This document shows, piece by piece, positions 56,283-64,000 of a stretch of DNA of 64,000 bases. Position 1 is the first letter of the stretch. Every line of letters begins with the position of its first letter. The notes beneath the pieces were generated by a model. The model was not told the origin of the DNA, ran no database searches, and was given only the letters and a program-made list of their open reading frames with translations. Source of the DNA: Chitinophagaceae bacterium (GTDB taxonomy: Bacteria > Bacteroidota > Bacteroidia > Chitinophagales > Chitinophagaceae); assembly GCA_947488765.1 (NCBI GenBank), contig CANLAE010000002.1:62001-126000 (forward strand), in the 5' to 3' direction. The position numbers were made by a program, and so were the translations under genes.

Positions 56283-58460
56283 TTATCTGCCTCCACCCGG
56301 ACAACTTTGTTTGATATAATTGGTTATTAAAGTCATTAAATGCAATGAAGTTCCTTTGCCTTCGCTGATACTGTGTGTTCGGTTGGGATAACTCATCATA
56401 GAGAATTGTTTGTTATTTTTTACCAATTCATTAATTAGCATTTCAGTATTTTGGTAATGCACATTATCATCACCAGTTCCATGAATGACCAATAAATTTC
56501 CTTTCAACCCTTTTGTATAATTTATTGCAGAAGCTTTAATATAATCTTCTCTGTTTTCTTGTGGTAAACCCATGTAACGTTCTTCGTAAATATTATCATA
56601 AGTCAATCGATTGGCAACCGGAGCCACTGCAATTCCAGTTTTATAAATCTCCGGATATTGAAACATCAAGTTTAATGTTGTAGAACCACCGCCACTCCAA
56701 CCACTAACGAGTACTCTGTCTTTGTCTACATACTTCCATTCCAATATTTTTTTTGCTGCCATCGCCTGATCTCTCACATTTAAAATACCAACTTTACGAT
56801 AAATACTTTTTCTCCATGCTGCACCTTTTGGAGCCGGCGTTCCTCTGCCATCTAAACTGATTTGGATGTAACCTTCGTTGTACATATCTCCTGTATAAAA
56901 AGGAAATCCTGCACTTCCATAAGTATCATGTACCGTAGTTGCACCGGGCTCTGTATATACATAAAAAACAACAGGATATTTTTTGGTACTGTCAAAATTT
57001 GCAGGTAATACTCTCCAGCCATCCATTGTTACGCCATCTTCTGTTGTAATTTGTATAAACTCTGTTGAGTTGTCTTTTGCAGCAATAGCTTTTTTGGAAC
57101 TTGCTTTAATTACATTATTATTTGGCAATGAAACCCATTCTTCAATTGGCATGGTAGATGAGTTAGAAAAACTATGTTTTGCAAATGAAGCATTTGGTGA
57201 TGTTTCATAACGATGTGTTCCTTTTTGTGCAGCAGCAGAAACCAATTCGGCAGTTCCACTACCATCCAACTTACATCTATATAAATACTCTTGAACAGCA
57301 CTATTTGGCGAAGCAGTAAAATATACAAAACCATTTTTTTCATCAATTGCTTCAAGACCAATCATATCATAATTTCCTTTTGTAATCAATGTTTCACTAC
57401 CATCTTGTGTACCAATTATATATATATGGCGCCATCCATCTTTTTCACTTACCCATAAAAAAGATGTGCCATTGTTCAACCATTCCCAACCCATTGGATT
57501 GTCTTTATTCCAGCGGCTTTTGATATCAATCCATGCAGTATCTTTTTCCTGAAAAATTAATTTTGCTACACCATTTTTTGTATTCAACAACATTATTTTA
57601 CTCTCTTGTTGTTTGCGATCTAATTGTTGAATGATTAATTCATTATTTAAATTTGACCATTCCATTCTTGGAATATAATGTTGCACTGCACTTCCTGGAA
57701 CATCCATCCACTTTGTTTTGGCATTGGAAATATCTACTACGCCAATTTTACAAGATGATGGATCTTCGCCTACTTTAGGATACTCAACAGGAACGGTAAA
57801 TGAATAAATAGAATCGGTATTATTAATCATTAAAAAATTACGAATGTTGTTTGCATCAATTTGCCAATATGCAATGCATTTGCTATCAGGGCTCCATCTA
57901 AACCCATCTCTGCAACCAAACTCTTCTTCATATGCCCAGTCAAAAGTTCCGTTGATTAATTTGGTAGAACCATCTTTGGTTAATTGTTTAATGCTGCTTG
58001 TAACAATATCTTCTACATAGATATTATGTGCACTTACATAAGCCACTTTTTTTCCATCTGGAGAAAGCTTTGCAAACATTAATGAAGAGGCTGGCAAGTT
58101 TTGGCCCAATTGCTTGCAAGTTTTTGCTTCAAGATCTACTAAATAATAATCTCCTCTTGTATCATAACGCCACACTTTTTTACTGTTGGTATAAACTAAT
58201 ATTTTCTTTTCGTCATCAGTAATAAAAAAATTACGAATTGCAATACTATTAGTTTTGCCTTCTTGTGTTAATGCAGCTTTGGTGGCAATTACATTTTTTT
58301 CAAAACTAGGTAAATGGTATTTTACAATTTCACCATTTTCACTTGCATAATAACCCAGTCCATCTTTGGTCCACTTAATGCCTTTCGATGATTGTGCATT
58401 ACTTGTAACACCAATCATTATAACTAAAGAAAAAAGAAATAAAAATTGAATTCGTTTCAT
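56283..58460 (-). CDS. Dipeptidyl peptidase IV-like S9 peptidase
   Basis: A 725-residue secreted serine peptidase, signal ends SNA|Q near residue 23. An eight-bladed propeller (about 50-480) carries the double-Glu motif DWAYEEEFG that binds the substrate N-terminus in DPP IV. The C-terminal alpha/beta domain has the nucleophile GWSGGG near 597 (canonical GWSYGG), acid HGTGDDNVH near 667 and His in NRTHSI near 702. It would remove Xaa-Pro dipeptides. The Tyr to Gly change after the Ser is unusual but lies in the elbow, not the triad. Confidence 0.92.
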   Translation of the reverse strand: MKRIQFLFLFSLVIMIGVTSNAQSSKGIKWTKDGLGYYASENGEIVKYHLPSFEKNVIATKAALTQEGKTNSIAIRNFFITDDEKKILVYTNSKKVWRYDTRGDYYLVDLEAKTCKQLGQNLPASSLMFAKLSPDGKKVAYVSAHNIYVEDIVTSSIKQLTKDGSTKLINGTFDWAYEEEFGCRDGFRWSPDSKCIAYWQIDANNIRNFLMINNTDSIYSFTVPVEYPKVGEDPSSCKIGVVDISNAKTKWMDVPGSAVQHYIPRMEWSNLNNELIIQQLDRKQQESKIMLLNTKNGVAKLIFQEKDTAWIDIKSRWNKDNPMGWEWLNNGTSFLWVSEKDGWRHIYIIGTQDGSETLITKGNYDMIGLEAIDEKNGFVYFTASPNSAVQEYLYRCKLDGSGTAELVSAAAQKGTHRYETSPNASFAKHSFSNSSTMPIEEWVSLPNNNVIKASSKKAIAAKDNSTEFIQITTEDGVTMDGWRVLPANFDSTKKYPVVFYVYTEPGATTVHDTYGSAGFPFYTGDMYNEGYIQISLDGRGTPAPKGAAWRKSIYRKVGILNVRDQAMAAKKILEWKYVDKDRVLVSGWSGGGSTTLNLMFQYPEIYKTGIAVAPVANRLTYDNIYEERYMGLPQENREDYIKASAINYTKGLKGNLLVIHGTGDDNVHYQNTEMLINELVKNNKQFSMMSYPNRTHSISEGKGTSLHLMTLITNYIKQSCPGGGR

Positions 58461-58592
58461 ATGTTTTTTTTAATGCGGTGAATATAAAAAATAACCCATT
58501 AGTTTGTTTGCCATTCATAAAAAAAGGTTATTCATCCTTAGAAAAATAACCTATTAAAATTCTGTAAGCTTCTTATATTATCAGCTGTATAC

Positions 58593-60555
<1,963 letters not shown>

Positions 60556-61437
60556 ATGAAAAAAATTACTTCGTTTGTCTTATTTGCTTTTGTAACCGCT
60601 TTATTATTAAGCTATACATTTAAGAAAAAGGAACTTTCACTTACAGCTCCTGATGGCTATGTTAGCTGTTATGCCATGGAAACAAAAGATATGATTCAGG
60701 CAGACGCCGGAAAACCTGGTTTTGCAGCTTTGCACATTGCCCCCAAGCCATTTGTATTAGAAAACCAAAAAGGCAAAATGATTTCTTTCAAATCCAATGA
60801 CGGCATTGATGCCAAAGGATATTTTTTAAAAAGCCAGAAGAAAAGCAACAAATGGTTGATTGTAATTCAGGAATGGTGGGGCTTGAATGATAATATTAAA
60901 AAAGAAGCAGAAACATATTATTCAGAATTAGAAAATATCAATGTACTTGCGGTAGATATGTATGACGGTAAAGTTGCAAATACCCCGGATAGTGCGATGT
61001 CGTTAATGAAAAATGCAAAATCAGAAAGGCTGGAAAATATTATTAAAGCTGCGATTGCACATGCAGGCAGTGATGCAAAAATATATACAGTTGGATGGTG
61101 TTTTGGAGGCGGATGGAGTTTGCAAGCTTCTATTTTAGCAAGCAAGCAAGCTGAAGGATGTGTAATGTATTATGGAAGACCAGAGAATAAAATTGACAAA
61201 TTAAAATCACTGCATTGTGATGTAATAGGATTCTTCGGCAACTTAGATCAGGGAATTTCAAAAGAAGTTGTCAATACTTTTGAAGCCAATATGAAAGAAG
61301 CCGGAAAAAATATTAGTTTATATCGTTATGAAGCAGGTCATGGATTTGCAAACCCAAGTAATCCTGTATTTAATAAAGATGCCGCAGCTGATGCACATAC
61401 AAAAGCAATCCAATTTTTAAAAGACAAAATGAAATAA
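60556..61437 (+). CDS. Dienelactone hydrolase family protein
   Basis: A 293-residue protein with an N-terminal hydrophobic segment (about 6-22) followed by basic residues (FKKKELS), so it is probably membrane-anchored or exported. From about 70 it is a dienelactone hydrolase-type alpha/beta hydrolase: QEWWGLND (Glu in the active-site network) near 96, nucleophile Cys in VGWCFGGGWS near 179, Asp in GNLDQGIS near 225 and His in AGHGFANP near 261. Substrate unknown; relatives act on lactones or are general hydrolases. Transcribed divergently from pyrG. Confidence 0.88.
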   Translation: MKKITSFVLFAFVTALLLSYTFKKKELSLTAPDGYVSCYAMETKDMIQADAGKPGFAALHIAPKPFVLENQKGKMISFKSNDGIDAKGYFLKSQKKSNKWLIVIQEWWGLNDNIKKEAETYYSELENINVLAVDMYDGKVANTPDSAMSLMKNAKSERLENIIKAAIAHAGSDAKIYTVGWCFGGGWSLQASILASKQAEGCVMYYGRPENKIDKLKSLHCDVIGFFGNLDQGISKEVVNTFEANMKEAGKNISLYRYEAGHGFANPSNPVFNKDAAADAHTKAIQFLKDKMK

Positions 61438-61537
61438 TATTTTTTGAAACAATAACAAGTAATAGGTTGTCTATAAAAATTTATCCAATGAGTGTTACAT
61501 TTTATTTCATGTTTACACATATTTTAAACGAATCAAA

Positions 61538-62464
61538 ATGAGAAAACTATTACTTGCTTTTTTTTTAATTGCAACTTTATGTACACAAGCACAAAATTGG
61601 ACCGCAGGTAAAATATACAGTGATCCTGAAAATTGGACAGAATTCAGGGTAGGAAATATTCCTTTGATTATTACAGTACCGCATGGTGGTTCAATTGCGT
61701 TAGATTCTATTCCTGATAGAAGTTGTCCCGATGCAGTTACGGTAAGAGATAACAATACCAAAGAACTTGCATTGGAAATTGAAACAGAGTTCATGAAACA
61801 ATATGGTGTTCGTCCTTTCATTATCATATGTAACTTATTAAGAAAAAAAGTGGATCAGAACAGAGAAATCGAATTGGGAACATGTGGTAATAGCATAATG
61901 CGTAAACCCTGGAATTCCTTTCATGATTACACCGATACCGCTATAGCCCTTGCAACAAAACAGTTTGGAGGTTGCTTGTATATTGACTTACATGGTCATG
62001 GGCATCCTGTTCAAAGACTGGAATTGGGTTATTTATTAAAAGAAAGTGAATTGCAAGAATTTAAAACAGATAACAGTGTTGAATCATCTGCTAAAAAATC
62101 ATCTTTACAAAATTTAATTAAAAACAGCAATGGAAAATTGGATTTTAAAATGCTGATGATTGGTACAAATGCATTTGGCACATTGATGGCAAATGAAGGG
62201 ATACCTTCAGTTCCAAGCCAACAAGATATTGCACCAAATGCAGATGAAAAATATTTTAATGGTGGTTATAATACTAGCAGATATACCTCTTCAAAATATC
62301 CTAATTGTTTTGGCTGGCAAATAGAAACAAATTACAAAGGTGTAAGAGATGGCAAAGGAATCCCTGTTTTTGCAAGAGCTTTCGTAAAAGTAATTCCTGA
62401 ATTTTTAAAACAAAACACATCTATTTCAATTCCTACAAACAATCAAAAAGCTGGTGCTAATTAA
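61538..62464 (+). CDS. N-formylglutamate amidohydrolase-like secreted protein
   Basis: A 308-residue protein, signal peptide ending TQA|Q near residue 19. It resembles the N-formylglutamate amidohydrolase (FGase) family: VPHGGSI near 48, CNLLRKKVDQNREIELG near 97, and the metal-binding YIDLHGHGHPVQRLELGYLL near 147. True FGases are cytoplasmic and act on formylglutamate from histidine breakdown; a secreted copy probably hydrolyses another amide or ester. The next gene, 28 bases away, is a diverged duplicate with an added sorting domain. Confidence 0.8.
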   Translation: MRKLLLAFFLIATLCTQAQNWTAGKIYSDPENWTEFRVGNIPLIITVPHGGSIALDSIPDRSCPDAVTVRDNNTKELALEIETEFMKQYGVRPFIIICNLLRKKVDQNREIELGTCGNSIMRKPWNSFHDYTDTAIALATKQFGGCLYIDLHGHGHPVQRLELGYLLKESELQEFKTDNSVESSAKKSSLQNLIKNSNGKLDFKMLMIGTNAFGTLMANEGIPSVPSQQDIAPNADEKYFNGGYNTSRYTSSKYPNCFGWQIETNYKGVRDGKGIPVFARAFVKVIPEFLKQNTSISIPTNNQKAGAN

Positions 62465-62492
62465 AATCCAGCATCATTAATTATTTTGTATA

Positions 62493-63707
62493 ATGAAAAA
62501 AATTATTGTTGCATTTTGTATTTTGTTTGCTAATATATCGCTTGCTCAAACTTGGGTCCCTGGTAATACTTATTATAACAGCAACACCTATGTAGAATAT
62601 ATTTTTGGCAATATGCCACTTATTATTTCTGCACCTCATGGGGGAACAATCGCCCCTTCAACAATTCCTGATAGAACTGCAACTATTTGTGGAAACTCAA
62701 GTGTTACAACAGTAACGGATTCTAATACAGATGACCTTGCAAGAGCATTAGATACTTCTTTAAGAAATTTATTAGGCTGCAGAACGCATACAATCATTTG
62801 CAGATTGGATAGGATTAAAGTTGATATGAATAGAGAAATTAATGAAGCAACATGTGGTAACGCAATTGCGCAAACTACCTGGTATAATTATCATGCTTAC
62901 ATTGACACTGCAAGAAAATATATTTTGGCAAAATATGGAAGAGGTTTATTTATTGATTTGCATGGGCATGGACATACGAAACAAAGGTTAGAAATTGGGT
63001 ACTTACTAACCGATTCCGAATTAAGATCGAGTGATACTTATTTAAATTCAAATTCGGCTGTAAACAATAGCAGCATTAAAAAATTAATTGGAAATAATTT
63101 AGGAAATGTAAATCATGTTGAACTTATAAAAGGTGCAACTGCATTTGGTACAATGATGGCAAACACAGGATATCCTTCAGTTCCAAGCCAGCAAGATCCA
63201 GCACCATTAAGCACTGATGATTATTTTAATGGAGGTTACAATTCTCAGCGTTGGGGAAGCAGAGACACTGGTATGATAGATGCATTTCAAATTGAATCTA
63301 ATTATACCGGAGTAAGAAATACAACTGCTAACATTAAAAAATTTGCAGATAGTTTAGCAAAAGTCATCAAAAAATATATTGAAACACATATTCTCACACC
63401 GGCTCAACTAGCCCAATGTCAGACCACAACCGGTATTTTTAACTTATCGCAGGGTTTGCAAAAAGGGTTATTTAGTTTTTATCCCAATCCAATTACATCA
63501 GGATTTCTCAATATTCAAATGAATAAAAATTATCAAAGAATAATTGTAAAAATTATGGATGATAAAGGTTCAATTTTGATGCAACAATCATATTTAAATA
63601 CCCAACAATTAAGGTTTTTATTACCCCCAAATTTAAAAGGACTTTGTTTGTTGGAAATCCATACGGATAAGGATTGGGAAGTACAAAAAATATTAATTAA
63701 CAACTAA
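62493..63707 (+). CDS. N-formylglutamate amidohydrolase-like protein with T9SS type A sorting domain
   Basis: A 404-residue secreted paralogue of the preceding gene. Signal ends SLA|Q near residue 19; catalytic-type blocks are conserved (SAPHGGTIAPSTIPDR, LDRIKVDMNREI, FIDLHGHGHTKQRLEIGYLL, PSVPSQQDPAP). The sequence from about 318 to the end is a T9SS type A sorting domain (FSFYPNPITSGFLNIQ ...), so this copy is displayed or released through type IX secretion while its neighbour lacks the tag. Ends 2 bases before the convergent sigma-factor stop. Confidence 0.82.
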   Translation: MKKIIVAFCILFANISLAQTWVPGNTYYNSNTYVEYIFGNMPLIISAPHGGTIAPSTIPDRTATICGNSSVTTVTDSNTDDLARALDTSLRNLLGCRTHTIICRLDRIKVDMNREINEATCGNAIAQTTWYNYHAYIDTARKYILAKYGRGLFIDLHGHGHTKQRLEIGYLLTDSELRSSDTYLNSNSAVNNSSIKKLIGNNLGNVNHVELIKGATAFGTMMANTGYPSVPSQQDPAPLSTDDYFNGGYNSQRWGSRDTGMIDAFQIESNYTGVRNTTANIKKFADSLAKVIKKYIETHILTPAQLAQCQTTTGIFNLSQGLQKGLFSFYPNPITSGFLNIQMNKNYQRIIVKIMDDKGSILMQQSYLNTQQLRFLLPPNLKGLCLLEIHTDKDWEVQKILINN

Positions 63708-63709
63708 GA

Positions 63710-64000
63710 TCAGTCCTGTTTTTTCAATGATTTAATAGCACTTGAAACTTGATTTCTTGCAACTTGATATTGAATATTCATTACATCACAAATCTCCTCG
63801 TAACTAAGATTAAGATAATACTTTAGATAAATTATCTCTTGCTGACGTTTAGGCAATTGTTGCATGGCTGCCAATAGCTTTTTAACTTTTTCAGCATCCA
63901 TTTCATTTTTAATGATGAATGTTTCATGACTCCAATCGAAAAATTCATTTCCATTACCATCAAATGCCTCAATTAATTGAGATTTCTTATTGATTCTAAT
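63710..64000 (-). CDS. RNA polymerase sigma factor, C-terminal part (cut by window edge)
   Basis: The frame stays open to base 64000, so the ATG at 63901 is internal. The visible 96 residues end with a sigma-70 region 4 helix-turn-helix: LPKRQQEIIYLKYYLNLSYEEICDVM, then NQVSSAIKSLKK, which contacts the -35-type element. Size and sequence fit an ECF-type factor. Region 2 and any anti-sigma partner are outside the window. Confidence 0.85.
   Translation of the reverse strand: MRINKKSQLIEAFDGNGNEFFDWSHETFIIKNEMDAEKVKKLLAAMQQLPKRQQEIIYLKYYLNLSYEEICDVMNIQYQVARNQVSSAIKSLKKQD

Overview
The window is AT-rich bacterial DNA from the Bacteroidota, most likely the Chitinophagia/Chitinophagaceae. The evidence is type IX secretion (T9SS) sorting domains of both type A and type B, a PorP/SprF-like protein, signal peptides that almost always leave Gln as the first mature residue, -7 boxes of the TAnnTTTG type, and few Shine-Dalgarno sites. 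The genus cannot be fixed from this sequence. It reads as ordinary chromosome: housekeeping genes are scattered throughout, and no insertion sequence, integrase, phage gene or CRISPR array was seen. A gene is cut at each edge: gamma-glutamyltransferase on the left and a sigma factor on the right.

Layout. 1-9 kb: gamma-glutamyltransferase, a triple-BON protein, a GH43 glycosidase with a shortened C-terminus, an alginate-lyase-like protein, a tiny PID-CTERM-like peptide, a T9SS surface protein and a DUF2490 protein. 9-16 kb: glutaminyl cyclase, ClpB, a serine hydrolase, and a cluster of an outer-membrane-like protein, a K+-channel-like two-TM protein and QueG. 16-19.4 kb: the light module, proteorhodopsin - lycopene cyclase - Blh, with an XRE regulator upstream. 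19.6-27.9 kb: a lipoprotein hydrolase, EVE protein, LutA-like protein, RibH, a TPR protein, PdhA, an SpmA/SpmB-type transporter, YchF and a conserved hypothetical. 27.9-42 kb: a frameshifted lactonase, an MFS transporter, a PorP/SprF plus 1721-residue PKD protein pair, tRNA-Gln, a secreted PHP-domain protein and HutH. 42-50.5 kb: tRNA-Arg, a five-gene leftward run (secreted unknown, DUF6427, PurQ, two DsbD-family proteins), Kup and a rhodanese. 50.5-64 kb: a coupled glucosaminidase-SGNH-MBOAT operon, an M28 peptidase, an esterase, a DPP IV-like peptidase, PyrG, a dienelactone hydrolase, tandem N-formylglutamate-amidohydrolase-like proteins and the sigma factor fragment.

How the genes fit together. 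The lifestyle suggested is aerobic, polymer- and peptide-degrading and light-assisted. Rhodopsin needs retinal; CrtY makes beta-carotene from lycopene and Blh cleaves it to retinal, so the cluster carries the last two steps, while the earlier carotenoid genes must lie elsewhere. Many secreted hydrolases and T9SS cargo use signal peptides ending A|Q, and the same window encodes the glutaminyl cyclase that could cap those N-termini.

Most notable observations: (1) a dispersed non-coding element, TAACG-N12-AAGTGTGCGACGC(AACAA), in three intergenic regions with identical internal spacing; (2) a perfect 11-bp hairpin squeezed between proteorhodopsin and the crtY start; (3) a DsbD whose N-terminal domain lacks the redox cysteines, next to a stand-alone domain that has them; (4) a K+-channel-like protein with a replaced selectivity filter; (5) a secreted PHP phosphoesterase carrying a T9SS tag; (6) a frameshift in a beta-propeller lactonase.
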